Origin: Streptomyces spiralis
GTDB taxonomy: Bacteria > Actinomycetota > Actinomycetes > Streptomycetales > Streptomycetaceae
Reading direction: 5' to 3'
Length of the DNA: 64,000 nucleotides
Assembly: GCF_014654675.1 (NCBI RefSeq)
Contig: NZ_BNBC01000006.1
Coordinates: forward strand, 124,001-188,000
Shown piece after piece: positions 39,052 through 48,080 of this stretch. Under the pieces are notes generated by a model. That model searched no databases, was not told where the DNA came from, and saw only the letters and a program-made list of their open reading frames with translations. Each line of letters opens with the position of its first letter. The first letter of the stretch is position 1. Made by a program: the position numbers and the translations under genes.

Positions 39052-40247
39052 CCGTCGCCTCCCGCCCCGGGTGAGGCGCCCAGGCCGTTGCGGGGCGGAC
39101 GCCGGGGCCAGAACAGGACGTACAGCGCGGAACCGGCCGCGAAGGCCAGCCGTATCAGGCCCTGGACGGAGGCGGAGGGCACCAGCAGCGCACTGCCGTA
39201 CAGGGAGATCAGTGCCGTCCAGCTCACCCACGGCACCAGCCACCGCCGGCCGACGGAGTCCCAGATGAGGGTGCCGAGCAGCACCGAGGCGTTGTAGTAC
39301 GTGTACACGCTGGGGTCCAGCACGATCCGCGCGTCGGCGGCCAGCAGCACCACGGCGGTCCAGCGGTTCCGGCGGACCGCGAGCACGCCCAGGGCGATGC
39401 CGAGGCTCATCTGCGCGGGGCGGTCCCACCAGGGGGTGGCCGGGTCGTTCACGCCGAACCAGCGCAGGGCGGAGGCCGGCTGGTTGGGGATGGTGAAGCG
39501 GGCGGCGTGGAACGTGTCCAGGTGGGTGAGGTAGAAGGGCAGCCAGGCGGCGGCCACCAGACCGACGGTCCAGGCGCCCGCGCGCAGCCGCACCGGGCGG
39601 GGCAGGGCGAGCAGCAGCGGCAGGAAGCCGACCGCCCACGGTTTGGAGTCCACGGCCAGCGCCAGCAGCACGCCTACGGCGGTGGCGTTGCCGCGCACCA
39701 GGGCGCGTACGGCGAGGGTGGTGAAGAACAGTGCCAGCACGTCGTCCAGGTGCGCGAACCGTACGGAGACCTCCACCCACATGGGGATGAAGGCGGCCCC
39801 GGCGACCAGGACGCGCTGCTGCAGACGCCGGTGGTTCAGGCCTGTGCCGAGGCCCTGCTCGGCGGCCGTACGGCCGACGAGGACCAGCATGTACAGGCCC
39901 AGGCCGGACATGAACGCCTCGGCGAGGTTCTCGCCCACGGCGGCGGGGAACGGCTCGAACAGCGCGGCGACCACGAAACCGACCGGGCCGATCTGCAGTT
40001 CCGGATGGTGGGCGTAGAGCGCCAGGCCGCCGCCCGGCACCTGACCGAACAGCAGTTCCTCACCGGTCCTCAGGTAGTGCCAGGAGACGGCTCCGTGGCG
40101 CTCGGCCACGAGGAACCAGACGGCCGTCCACACGGTCAGCAGGGCGGTGTGCCATCGCACCACCGGACGACCGCCGATACGCGCGCCGCGCCTGGGAGCG
40201 GCCGCTGCCCTCTCGCCGTTGCGCACGTTCCGTCCCTTCTCCGGCAT
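39003..40247 (-). CDS. Polytopic membrane glycosyltransferase-like protein (GT-C type)
   Basis: The 414-residue protein has about ten membrane spans. An early cytosolic/periplasmic loop (AERHGAVSWHYLRTGEELLFGQ) and a later HFAHLDDVLALFF-type acidic loop (SVRFAHLDDVLALFF) resemble GT-C mannosyltransferases, which use polyprenyl-phosphate sugars. A conserved family (DUF2029-like) assignment is possible but not certain. The C-terminus is a Gly/Ser-rich tail that overlaps the neighbouring gene on the other strand. ATG 40247 has no strong alternative. Confidence 0.7.
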   Translation of the reverse strand: MPEKGRNVRNGERAAAAPRRGARIGGRPVVRWHTALLTVWTAVWFLVAERHGAVSWHYLRTGEELLFGQVPGGGLALYAHHPELQIGPVGFVVAALFEPFPAAVGENLAEAFMSGLGLYMLVLVGRTAAEQGLGTGLNHRRLQQRVLVAGAAFIPMWVEVSVRFAHLDDVLALFFTTLAVRALVRGNATAVGVLLALAVDSKPWAVGFLPLLLALPRPVRLRAGAWTVGLVAAAWLPFYLTHLDTFHAARFTIPNQPASALRWFGVNDPATPWWDRPAQMSLGIALGVLAVRRNRWTAVVLLAADARIVLDPSVYTYYNASVLLGTLIWDSVGRRWLVPWVSWTALISLYGSALLVPSASVQGLIRLAFAAGSALYVLFWPRRPPRNGLGASPGAGGDGQARSVSSSAYTWESG

Positions 40248-40389
40248 GTCCGCCCAGTCAGATGCGGATCGGAAGGGGACGGTTCAGCTTGACGTCCCGG
40301 CCGGGGCGCCCGGCGCGCGGGAGCGGACGGACCGCCGAATCCCCGCAGGAGCGTCACACGGGCTGCACACAGGGAAGCGCCGCCCTTGT

Positions 40390-40395
40390 TAGCGT
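40390..40395 (+). promoter_or_regulatory. Candidate -10 element for the SCO2400-family gene
   Basis: TAGCGT lies 37 bases upstream of the start at 40433, within the region that separates this gene from the divergent glycosyltransferase gene. No clear -35 element accompanies it. Confidence 0.35.
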
Positions 40396-40432
40396 GGCTG
40401 GCCGCCCGGCTGGCCTACTCAGGAAGATCCGG

Positions 40433-41461
40433 ATGGACTACTGCTCCACGTGCCGACGGCACCTCAACGGTGCCCTGGTGTGTCCCGGCTGCGGGGCCTA
40501 CGCCCCGGACATAGCCCCGAACGCCACCGCGGACTCCGCGGCCCCCTTCGCTCCGGGGCCCGCCGCGGACCCCGCGTCCGACGACGGCTTCGCCGCCCAC
40601 CCCGCACCGTCCTTCACCCCGCCCGGCACCGCCACGCCCCCCTTCGCCTGGGAGCCGACGCCCGGACCGGCCGAGGCCGCGCCCGCGGCCGGGGACGCGC
40701 GGTTCGCAGGCGCCGGGGACTCCATACCCGGCACCGCCACGGGCGCCATGTCCGCAGGCGCGGCGGACGGCGCAGCCGCCACGGCGGACGCGTCGGACGG
40801 GTGGCAGCGGCCGGGGCGGGCCGCGCGGCGGCGGCAGCGGGCCCGCTGGAAGAAGACCCAGCGCCGCGCCCTGGTCGCGACCGCCGTGGCGCTGGTCGGC
40901 GGCGGTCTGACCGTCGCCTCGCTGGACCGCCACACCGCCGCCCCCGCCCAGGCGGCACCCGCGCCGGGCGCCCCGCACACGGACTCCCTGGGCCGGCAGC
41001 CGGCCGGGCACACCGGCACGGCGACCGGGGACGCCGACCTCGGACCTGCCTCGCCCACCTCCCCCGCACGGCCGTCCACGCGCCACACGCACCAGCCGGC
41101 CACCACGGCCGCGGCGCCTCAGGACACCGCCACGGCACAGGGCGTCCACCCCTACTCGGCCGCCCCGCACACCACGGCGGCCGTGCCCGCTCCGGCGGCC
41201 GCGCGCCCGTCGGCGCCGGCACCGCGGTCGGGAGGATCGGGGAGTTCCGTCACCTCCTCGGGCTCCTCGAGTGGATCCGGCGACGACCGTTCCCCGGGCA
41301 CGACCACGCAGCAGACATCGCAGCCCGCCGGCTCCGACGGCTCGGGTTCCGGTTCCGGAACCGCCCAGACCGGCCCGACGACCACGGCGCCGTCGCAGAC
41401 CTCGCCCTCGTCGACGTCGTCGTCGCAGCAGCTCTGTCTGCTCGTGGTCTGCCTGGGCTGA
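40433..41461 (+). CDS. SCO2400-family protein
   Basis: The 342-residue protein opens with MDYCSTCRRHLNGALVCPGCGAYAPDIAP, a zinc-ribbon-like CxxC...CxxC start typical of the streptomycete SCO2400 family. It continues with an Ala/Pro-rich disordered part, a basic stretch (RAARRRQRARWKKTQRR) and one membrane span (ALVATAVALVGGGLTVASL). The remainder is a long Ser/Thr/Pro/Gly-rich external region ending QLCLLVVCLG. The layout implies an inside zinc ribbon and a wall-spanning outside linker, but the function is unknown. ATG 40433 is fixed by the conserved MDYC start. Confidence 0.82.
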   Translation: MDYCSTCRRHLNGALVCPGCGAYAPDIAPNATADSAAPFAPGPAADPASDDGFAAHPAPSFTPPGTATPPFAWEPTPGPAEAAPAAGDARFAGAGDSIPGTATGAMSAGAADGAAATADASDGWQRPGRAARRRQRARWKKTQRRALVATAVALVGGGLTVASLDRHTAAPAQAAPAPGAPHTDSLGRQPAGHTGTATGDADLGPASPTSPARPSTRHTHQPATTAAAPQDTATAQGVHPYSAAPHTTAAVPAPAAARPSAPAPRSGGSGSSVTSSGSSSGSGDDRSPGTTTQQTSQPAGSDGSGSGSGTAQTGPTTTAPSQTSPSSTSSSQQLCLLVVCLG

Positions 41462-41471
41462 CGAGAGCCGG

Positions 41472-42380
41472 TCAGGCCCGGTCCGGGCCCTCGGTGGCCT
41501 TGTCGTCGAAGCTGGCGAAGTACGCCGCCGCCATGTCCTCGTCGGCGTGGCCCAGGGCGGCGGCGCGGGCGAAGCGTTCGGCGCTCGCGGCGGCCACGTC
41601 GAGGCGGACGCCGTGCCGCTCACCGGCCTGGACGATCAGCCGGGCGTCCTTCTCCGCCGTCGCCACGGCGAAACTCGGCGGCAGCAGCCGGTCGTCGAGG
41701 ATGAGACCGGCCTTGGCGTGCAGATAGCCCATGTCGAGCGGGCCGCCGGAGATGAGGTCGAAGAAGCCCTGCGGGTCCACCCCGAGGGCCTTGGCCAGGG
41801 CGAGCGACTCACCGGTCGCCGTGGTGGCCGCGATGACCCAGCTGTTGGCCACCAGCTTCAGCCGGGTCGCGCTCGCCGCCGCCCCGTCCTCGCCGGTCCA
41901 CACCGTACGGGCGCCGATCGCGTCGAACACCGGCGCCACCGCGTCCCGGCCCTCGGCCGGCCCTGCGGCCAGCACCGTCAGCTGTCCCGCCTCCGCGGGC
42001 TGCTTGGTGCCCAGCACCGGGGCGTCGTAGAAGACCAGGCCGTGCTCGCGGGCCAGCGCGGCCAGTTCGCCGACCGACTCGAGACCGGCCGTGGTCGACT
42101 GCACCCAGGCGGCGCCCCGGCGCGAGGCGGAGACCGCCTCGCGCATGACCTCCAGCACCGTGCCGCCGTCGTACAGCATGGTCAGGACCACGTCGGCGTC
42201 GCGCACCGCCTCGGCGGCCGTGTCGACGACCCGCGCTCCGTCGGCGGCGAGCGGTTCGGCCTTGGCGCGGGTGCGGTTCCAGACCCGGACGGTGTGCCCG
42301 GCGCGCACGAGGTTGCGGGCCATCGCCGAGCCCATGATCCCGGCGCCAAGGACGCCCACGGTACGGCTGGTGTCGGTCAT
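41472..42380 (-). CDS. NAD(P)-dependent beta-hydroxyacid dehydrogenase-like protein
   Basis: The 302-residue protein belongs to the 3-hydroxyisobutyrate/6-phosphogluconate dehydrogenase superfamily: Rossmann motif VGVLGAGIMGSAMARNLVRAGHTVRVWNRT, substrate-binding segment FYDAPVLGTKQPAEAGQLTVLAAG (in the classical motif DAPVSGG the residue order is similar) and catalytic-Lys region RLKLVANSW. Arg rather than Asp at the end of the second strand (VWNRT) favours NADP. ATG 42380 has AAGGGG upstream. The natural substrate cannot be deduced; such enzymes are often aldehyde or imine reductases of small acids. Confidence 0.87.
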   Translation of the reverse strand: MTDTSRTVGVLGAGIMGSAMARNLVRAGHTVRVWNRTRAKAEPLAADGARVVDTAAEAVRDADVVLTMLYDGGTVLEVMREAVSASRRGAAWVQSTTAGLESVGELAALAREHGLVFYDAPVLGTKQPAEAGQLTVLAAGPAEGRDAVAPVFDAIGARTVWTGEDGAAASATRLKLVANSWVIAATTATGESLALAKALGVDPQGFFDLISGGPLDMGYLHAKAGLILDDRLLPPSFAVATAEKDARLIVQAGERHGVRLDVAAASAERFARAAALGHADEDMAAAYFASFDDKATEGPDRA

Positions 42381-42473
42381 GTCGTCCCCTTCGTGATCCA
42401 TGCGGCGAGTATCGCGCGCCCACCGTGCTCGCCCGGGGAACGACCGGCACCGCCGACACGGACGGACCTTCCG

Positions 42474-43166
42474 TCAGGCCATCCAGAAGAAGACCGCCGT
42501 CATCCGCTTGTCCTCCAGCGTCCGGCCGACGTAGCCGGTCGCGCTGTGCACCAGGTTGGCGTGGTACAGGAGCAGCCGGTTGGCCTTGTGCGGGACGCGC
42601 ACGTCCTCCTCGAAGGCGTCCGGCGCGACGAACCGGGTGCCGAGGGCCTCCACGAGGTTGGTGTGCGGGGCCTGCACGACGTTGCCGCCGAGCCTGCCGC
42701 CGGGCAGCGACTGGCGGTAGAAGCTGGTGCCGCAGTCCTTGGGGACGGCCGGGTTGAGGTAGAGCACGGCCGCGTACCGGCACAGCGCCCGCGAGTCGGT
42801 GTGCGGGCGGGGCTCGCTCTCGCCCTCGCCGACGACCTGCACGCAGTTGTGGTTGAGGGTGCCGCCGCCGGGCGCCTGCTGCACCCACAGTTCCTTCGCG
42901 CCGGTCGCCTTCTTCACCAGCCGCTCCACCCGGGCCAGTTCCGGCGGCTCCAGGCCGGGCATGGTCCGCAGTCCCGGCCAGGTCTCGGAGGTGTACGGAT
43001 ACCCCTTGACCCAGTCGTCCTTCGCCAGGCACCGCTCCCGCACGGCCTGCGCGTCGGGCAGGACGTCGTCGATCACCCAGTAGTCGCGCCCCTTGGTGGG
43101 CTTGCGGTAGGGCAGGACGGGGAGCGCGGCGGGCGCCCGGCGGGGCACGGGAGGCTGTGGGGGCAT
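42474..43166 (-). CDS. 2OG-Fe(II) oxygenase-like protein (DUF6445-like)
   Basis: The 230-residue protein has a double-stranded beta-helix signature: the metal-binding pair in EPRPHTDSRALCRYAAVLYLNP (His-x-Asp), the distal His in NLVHSATGYVG and the 2-oxoglutarate-binding Arg in LEDKRMTAVFFW. The proline-rich N-terminus (MPPQPPVPRRAPAALP) is probably disordered. It may hydroxylate a small molecule, peptide or protein; the substrate is unknown. The start at 43166 overlaps no other gene. Confidence 0.72.
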   Translation of the reverse strand: MPPQPPVPRRAPAALPVLPYRKPTKGRDYWVIDDVLPDAQAVRERCLAKDDWVKGYPYTSETWPGLRTMPGLEPPELARVERLVKKATGAKELWVQQAPGGGTLNHNCVQVVGEGESEPRPHTDSRALCRYAAVLYLNPAVPKDCGTSFYRQSLPGGRLGGNVVQAPHTNLVEALGTRFVAPDAFEEDVRVPHKANRLLLYHANLVHSATGYVGRTLEDKRMTAVFFWMA

Positions 43167-43332
43167 GCGGCCGAATGTAGGTCGGGCGCTCCCCAGGGCT
43201 CTCCCAGGCGCCGGTCAACGTTCCGTCAACCTTGGTGAAAGCAGGGACGGTTGCGCATCGGGGCGGCGGAGCCGGCGCTCACCGACCCGCCGCGCCCGTC
43301 CGCGCCTCCCCGGCCGCCCCGTGGCACCGGCA

Positions 43333-43338
43333 TACGCT
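43333..43338 (+). promoter_or_regulatory. -10 element of a probable leaderless promoter
   Basis: TACGCT lies exactly six bases upstream of the GTG at 43345, which has no ribosome site. This is the standard geometry of streptomycete leaderless transcripts. Confidence 0.45.
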
Positions 43339-43344
43339 CGCCGC

Positions 43345-45384
43345 GTGCTCAACGTGCCCGGATTCCTGAAGCGGCTGGTCATCGGCCGGGCCATGCGCAG
43401 CGAGGAGCTGCACGAGACACTGCTGCCCAAACGGCTGGCGCTGCCGATCTTCGCCTCCGACCCGCTGTCCTCGGTGGCGTACGCGACCCAGGAGATCCTG
43501 CTCGTGCTCACCCTGGGCGGCCTGGCCTATCTGCGGTTCGCCCCGTGGATCGCGGTGGCCGTGGTGTCGCTGCTCGCGGTGGTGGTGCTGTCGTACCGCC
43601 AGGTCGTGCACGCCTATCCGAGCGGCGGCGGCTCCTACGAGGTGGTGTCCACGAACCTCGGCCCCTCGGCGGGCCTGGTCGTCGCCGCCGCCCTCCTCGT
43701 CGACTACGTCATGACCGTGGCCGTCTCGGTCGCCTCCGGCGTCGACAACGTCATCTCCGCGCTGCCCTCGGTCGCCGGGCACCGGGTGCTGCTGGCGCTG
43801 GGCTTCGTGGCGCTGCTGACCGCCGTGAACCTCAGGGGCGTGCGCGAGTCGGGGCGGGCGTTCGCGGCGCCGACGTACCTGTTCATCGGCGCGGTCCTGA
43901 TCATGGTGGTCACCGGGCTGATCCGGTGGGCGCTCGGCGCCGCCCCGGTGGCGCGCACCGCCGGGTACGGCATCGAGCCCGCCCCCGGGGAGGCCGGGCT
44001 CACGGGGCTCGCGCTGCTGATGCTGGTGCTGCGCGCCTTCTCCTCCGGCTGTACGGCGCTGACCGGTGTGGAGGCCATCTCCAACGGCGTGCCGGCCTTC
44101 CGCCGGCCGAAGTCGCGGAACGCCGCGGCCACGCTGGCGGCCATGGGACTCACCGCGATCGCCATGTTCGCCGGGGTGACCGCGCTCGCCCTGCTCGCGC
44201 GCGTGCACATCACCGACGACAGCTGCCGGCTGACCGGCCTGCCCGGCGACTGCCGCACCTACCCGCAGCGGACGGTGATCGCCCAGCTCGCGGCGGCCGT
44301 CTTCGGCGGCGAGCACAGCGTCGGCTTCTACGTCGTGCAGACGGCCACCGCGCTGGTGCTGATCCTCGCCGCGAACACCGCCTTCAACGGCTTCCCGCTG
44401 CTGGCCTCGATCCTCGCCCTGCACCGTTACCTGCCCCGCCAGCTGCACAACCGCGGCGACCGGCTCGCCTTCTCCAACGGCATCCTGGCGCTCGCGATCG
44501 TCGCCGGGCTGCTGCTGTGGGGCTACCGGGCGAGCGTGACGAGCCTGATCCACCTCTACATCCTCGGCGTGTTCACCTCCTTCACGCTCTCCCAGCTGGG
44601 GATGGTGCGGCACTGGAACCGCGAGCTGCGCGCCGGGTCCGGTACGGGGGCCGGGGCGGGCCCCGAGCTCCGGCGGCGGTACTGCACGGCACGCGCGGTC
44701 AACACCCTCGGGGCCTGTGTGACCGGGCTGGTGCTGCTGATCGTGCTGGTCACCAAGTTCACCCAGGGCGCCTGGCTGGCGGTGCTCGCGGCGGCCGTGC
44801 TGTGGGTGACCATGCGGGGCATCCGCCGCCACTACGACACCACCTCGGCGGAACTGGCCGTGACCGATCCGCAGGAGCACCTGGTGCCGCCCTCGCGGGT
44901 GCTGGCGCTCGTCCTGGTGTCCCGGCTGCACAAACCGACCCTGCGGGCGCTCGGCTACGCCCGCGCCTTCCGCCCCGACCAGCTGGAGGCACTGACGGTC
45001 GCCACCGACCGCGCGGCGGCGGCCGCCCTGGCCCGGCAGTGGGAGGACTACGGCATCGACGTGCCGCTGAAGGTCCTGGACTCGCCGTACCGGGAGGTGG
45101 CCCGCCCGGTCGTCGAGTACGTGCGCTCGATGCGCCGGGAGAGCCCGCGCGACCTGGTGGCCGTCTTCATCCCCGAGTACGTCGTAGGGCACTGGTGGGA
45201 GAACCTGCTGCACAACCAGTCCGCCCTCTGGCTCAAGAGCAGGCTGCTGTTCACCCCGGGCGTGATGGTCACCAGCGTGCCCTGGCAGCTGACCTCCTCC
45301 AGCCGCGCCGACCGCCACCCGGCCCGAGCGCCGGGATCCGTACGGCGGGGAGAGCCGGACCGGCCGGACCCGCGGCGCCCCTGA
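43345..45384 (+). CDS. APC-family permease
   Basis: The 679-residue protein has the APC-superfamily opening LALPIFASDPLSSVAYATQEILLVL, with about twelve membrane spans (to about residue 500). A soluble C-terminal domain of about 170 residues follows (LALVLVSRLHKPTLRALGYARAFRPDQLEALTVATDR...) with a USP-like alpha/beta pattern. It resembles amino-acid/potassium permeases of the KUP-like actinobacterial branch. The substrate is not evident. GTG 43345 fits a leaderless start. A terminator follows. Confidence 0.85.
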   Translation: MLNVPGFLKRLVIGRAMRSEELHETLLPKRLALPIFASDPLSSVAYATQEILLVLTLGGLAYLRFAPWIAVAVVSLLAVVVLSYRQVVHAYPSGGGSYEVVSTNLGPSAGLVVAAALLVDYVMTVAVSVASGVDNVISALPSVAGHRVLLALGFVALLTAVNLRGVRESGRAFAAPTYLFIGAVLIMVVTGLIRWALGAAPVARTAGYGIEPAPGEAGLTGLALLMLVLRAFSSGCTALTGVEAISNGVPAFRRPKSRNAAATLAAMGLTAIAMFAGVTALALLARVHITDDSCRLTGLPGDCRTYPQRTVIAQLAAAVFGGEHSVGFYVVQTATALVLILAANTAFNGFPLLASILALHRYLPRQLHNRGDRLAFSNGILALAIVAGLLLWGYRASVTSLIHLYILGVFTSFTLSQLGMVRHWNRELRAGSGTGAGAGPELRRRYCTARAVNTLGACVTGLVLLIVLVTKFTQGAWLAVLAAAVLWVTMRGIRRHYDTTSAELAVTDPQEHLVPPSRVLALVLVSRLHKPTLRALGYARAFRPDQLEALTVATDRAAAAALARQWEDYGIDVPLKVLDSPYREVARPVVEYVRSMRRESPRDLVAVFIPEYVVGHWWENLLHNQSALWLKSRLLFTPGVMVTSVPWQLTSSSRADRHPARAPGSVRRGEPDRPDPRRP

Positions 45385-45386
45385 AT

Positions 45387-45420
45387 CCCGGAATCCTTTA
45401 CCAGGACCAAAGGTTCCGGG
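45387..45420 (+). terminator. Terminator after the APC permease gene
   Basis: CCCGGAATCCTTT pairs with AAAGGTTCCGGG around a short loop, one mismatch. It lies two bases after the stop. Confidence 0.75.
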
Positions 45421-45492
45421 GGCTTTCCCGTCCGTACTGCTGTGTGTCCGAACCGCCCCTGGGCGGGCTTCACTTACCGGGCAGGAGGCACG

Positions 45493-46257
45493 GTGCGCTT
45501 TTCGCGGAACACGACGGGAACCCTCTTCGTGGGCGGAGCTCTCGGTCTGACCCTCGTCGCACTGGCCTATCCGAGCATGCTCGGTTTCCAGAAGGTCTCC
45601 AGCGACCCCTCCCGGATCGTCTCCCAGACCCAGTGGGGGCCGCTCACGGAGGCGGACCGCGACTTCGTGGTGAAGGTGCGCGCGGCCGGGCTGTGGGAGT
45701 ACCCCGTCGGGCAGATGGCCGTGAAGAAGGGCACCACCAAGGCGGTCGTCACCGCCGGTCAGCATCTGATCGACGGACACGCGGCGCTGGACGCCAGCTG
45801 CCGGAAGATCGCGCCGATGCTCGGAATCGCCCTGCCCAACGTGGCCAGCCCCCAGCAGCAGGGCTTCGTCACCACGCTCAGCGCGGACACCGGCAAGAAG
45901 TTCGACAGCGACATGGCCAACATCCTGCGGGTGACGCACGGCTCGATCTTCAACACGATCGCGAAGATCCGCTCCACCACCAAGAACAGCCTGGTCCGCG
46001 CGCTCGCCAACCAGGCCAACGCCACCGTCCTGGACCACATCACGGTCATGGAGGACACCGGTCTGGTCGACTACGACCAGGTGCTGTTCCAGGAGACGAC
46101 CCCGCCGAAGCTGCCCGCCTCGGACCTGACCCCGCCGCCCCCCTCCGGCGGGCAGCCCCAGGTCGTGCTCACCCCGCCGCCGAACGCCACGTCGAGCCCG
46201 CTGGACGTCGGCGGCGCGCCGGGCGGCGCGCCGTCGCCCGGCCCGACGGTGGGGTGA
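45493..46257 (+). CDS. DUF4142 domain protein, exported
   Basis: The 254-residue protein starts at GTG 45493, four bases after AGGAGG. It has an uncleaved-type signal anchor (TLFVGGALGLTLVALAYPSML) and the helical-bundle DUF4142 domain: LTEADRDFVVKVRAAGLWEYPVGQMAVKKGTTKAVVTAGQHLIDGHAALDASCRKIAPMLG. Two further helices and a Pro-rich tail (about 210-254) complete it. The domain is ferritin-like in shape but lacks an obvious metal centre. Function unknown; it is common on streptomycete cell surfaces. Confidence 0.85.
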   Translation: MRFSRNTTGTLFVGGALGLTLVALAYPSMLGFQKVSSDPSRIVSQTQWGPLTEADRDFVVKVRAAGLWEYPVGQMAVKKGTTKAVVTAGQHLIDGHAALDASCRKIAPMLGIALPNVASPQQQGFVTTLSADTGKKFDSDMANILRVTHGSIFNTIAKIRSTTKNSLVRALANQANATVLDHITVMEDTGLVDYDQVLFQETTPPKLPASDLTPPPPSGGQPQVVLTPPPNATSSPLDVGGAPGGAPSPGPTVG

Positions 46258-46263
46258 CAGCCC

Positions 46264-47961
46264 CTACGCGAGCCACACGGTGGTGTCCGGTCCCAGCCGG
46301 TGCCCGGACAGCGGCGCGCTGCTCAGCAGCACCTCCCCGGGCGGCAGCGGCACGTCCGCGTCCGACAGGTTGGTGACGCACCGCCAGCCCTCGGACCGGG
46401 CGAAGGCGAGCACCCCGGGCGGGGTGTCCTCCGTCCAGGTGAGCGACTCGCCCGCCGACAGCTTGCGGCGCAGCCGCAGAGCCGTGCGGTACAGCTCCAG
46501 CGTCGAGCCCTCCACCCCGTCCTGCGCCTGCACGGCGTACGCCCCGAAGCCGGCCGGCTGCGGCAGCCAGGCCGCGCCCGCCCCGAAGCCGTACGACGGC
46601 CCGCCGGTGGTCCACGGCAGCGGCACCCGGCAGCCGTCCCTGCCCTTGCGGACATGGCCCGTCTGCTCCCAGATCGGGTCCCGCAGCACCTCGGTGGGCA
46701 GGTCGGCCACCTCGGGCAGGCCGAGTTCCTCGCCCTGGTAGACGTAGGCCGAACCGGGCAGCGCCAGCATCAGCAGCGTCGCCGCGCGGGCCCGGCGCAG
46801 CCCCGCCGCCTCGTCCACGGCCGGCGCGCGCCCGCCGGACAGCAGCCAGGCGTTCTCGTCGGTGCCCGGCGGGAGCATCAGCCGTGAGGCGTGCCGGATC
46901 ACGTCGTGGTTGGACAGCACCCAGGTGGCCGAGGCGCCGGCGGCTTGTGCGCCGGCCAGCGAGGCGGTGACGACCCGGCGCAGCTCGGCCGCGTCCCAGC
47001 CGGTCTGCAGGTACTCGAAGTTGAAGGCCTGGCCCAGTTCGTCCGGGCGGGCGTACAGCGCGCGCCGGCTGTCCGGCACCCAGGCCTCGGCGACCGCCGT
47101 GCGGGGCGGGAGATAGGCGTCGAAGATCTTGCGCCAGTCGCGGTAGATCTCGTGGACGTCGTCACGGTCCCAGTACGGGTGGCTGCCGGGCGCCACGTGC
47201 GGCAGGGCGTCCTCACCGGTGACCCCGATGTTCCCGACGTCGCGGAGCGGTTCGTCGAGGTCCTTGACCAGGGCGTGCGCCACGTCGATGCGGAAGCCGT
47301 CCACGCCCCGGTCGGCCCAGAACCGCAGGGTGGTGCGGAAGTCGGCGCGGACCTCCTCGTTCCGCCAGTCGAAGTCCGGCTGCTCGGGTGCGAACAGGTG
47401 CAGGTACCACTGCCCGTCCGGCACCCGCCGCCAGGCGCTGCCGCCGAAGACGGACTGCCAGTCGGTGGGCGGGAGTTCGCCGTGCTCGCCGCGCCCGTCG
47501 CGGAAGACGTACCGGTCGCGGGCCGGGGAGCCGGGGCCGGCCCGCAGCGCCTCCTGGAACCAGGGGTGCAGGTGCGAGCTGTGGTTGGGGACGATGTCGA
47601 CGATCACCTTCAGGCCCAGGCGATGGGCCTCGGTGACCATGGCGTCGAAGTCGTCGAGGGTGCCCAGGCGCGGGTCGACGTCCCGGTGGTCGGCGACGTC
47701 GTAGCCGCCGTCGGCCAGCTCGGAGGGGTAGAAGGGGCTCAGCCACATCGCGTCCACGCCGAGCGCGGCGAGGTGGGTCAGCCGCTGGGTGACGCCCCGG
47801 ATGTCGCCGAGCCCGTCACCGTCGGCGTCGGCGAAGCTGCGGGGGTAGACCTGGTAGACGACGGCCTGCCGCCACCAGTCGGGGTTCCTGGGGGAGAGGT
47901 CGGGGGGTGCGTCGTGGGGGGACGTGTCCGTCGAGTCGTGCGTGGTGGTGCGGTCGGTCAC
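46264..47961 (-). CDS. GH13 alpha-glucosidase / oligo-1,6-glucosidase type
   Basis: The 565-residue enzyme shows all GH13 blocks: VYQVYPRSFADADGDGLGDIRGV, DIVPNHSS, DGFRIDVAHAL (nucleophile Asp in FRIDVA), AVAEAW (acid-base Glu) and LSNHDVIRHASR (transition-state Asp). It hydrolyses alpha-1,4 or 1,6 glucosidic bonds in maltodextrins or isomaltose. The N-terminal 25 residues are a disordered Asp/Thr/His-rich leader with no signal, so it is cytosolic. The upstream palindrome (TTGTTG...CAACAA) is a likely LacI/MalR-type operator, so maltodextrin induction is a reasonable inference. Confidence 0.92.
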   Translation of the reverse strand: MTDRTTTHDSTDTSPHDAPPDLSPRNPDWWRQAVVYQVYPRSFADADGDGLGDIRGVTQRLTHLAALGVDAMWLSPFYPSELADGGYDVADHRDVDPRLGTLDDFDAMVTEAHRLGLKVIVDIVPNHSSHLHPWFQEALRAGPGSPARDRYVFRDGRGEHGELPPTDWQSVFGGSAWRRVPDGQWYLHLFAPEQPDFDWRNEEVRADFRTTLRFWADRGVDGFRIDVAHALVKDLDEPLRDVGNIGVTGEDALPHVAPGSHPYWDRDDVHEIYRDWRKIFDAYLPPRTAVAEAWVPDSRRALYARPDELGQAFNFEYLQTGWDAAELRRVVTASLAGAQAAGASATWVLSNHDVIRHASRLMLPPGTDENAWLLSGGRAPAVDEAAGLRRARAATLLMLALPGSAYVYQGEELGLPEVADLPTEVLRDPIWEQTGHVRKGRDGCRVPLPWTTGGPSYGFGAGAAWLPQPAGFGAYAVQAQDGVEGSTLELYRTALRLRRKLSAGESLTWTEDTPPGVLAFARSEGWRCVTNLSDADVPLPPGEVLLSSAPLSGHRLGPDTTVWLA

Positions 47962-47981
47962 GCGGTCTCCTCTTCGGTGCG

Positions 47982-47996
47982 TTGTTGAAGCAACAA
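47982..47996 (-). promoter_or_regulatory. Palindromic operator upstream of the alpha-glucosidase gene
   Basis: TTGTTGAAGCAACAA is an exact 6-bp inverted repeat around AAG, located 21 bases upstream of the start. The TTGNTG/CAANCAA style fits LacI-family regulators such as the maltose regulators of streptomycetes. Confidence 0.55.
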
Positions 47997-48080
47997 AGAG
48001 AACTCTGTCCAGATCGCCGGAAATATGAACACCGCCACGAGGAGGCAGGAAGGCAGAGGGGGCGGCGATGGGGGCGTACG

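Noticed and set aside
43279..46038. Minus-strand frame opposite the APC permease and DUF4142 genes
   Set aside because: Low-complexity product; the plus strand has clear membrane-protein and DUF4142 sequence with ribosome sites and a terminator.
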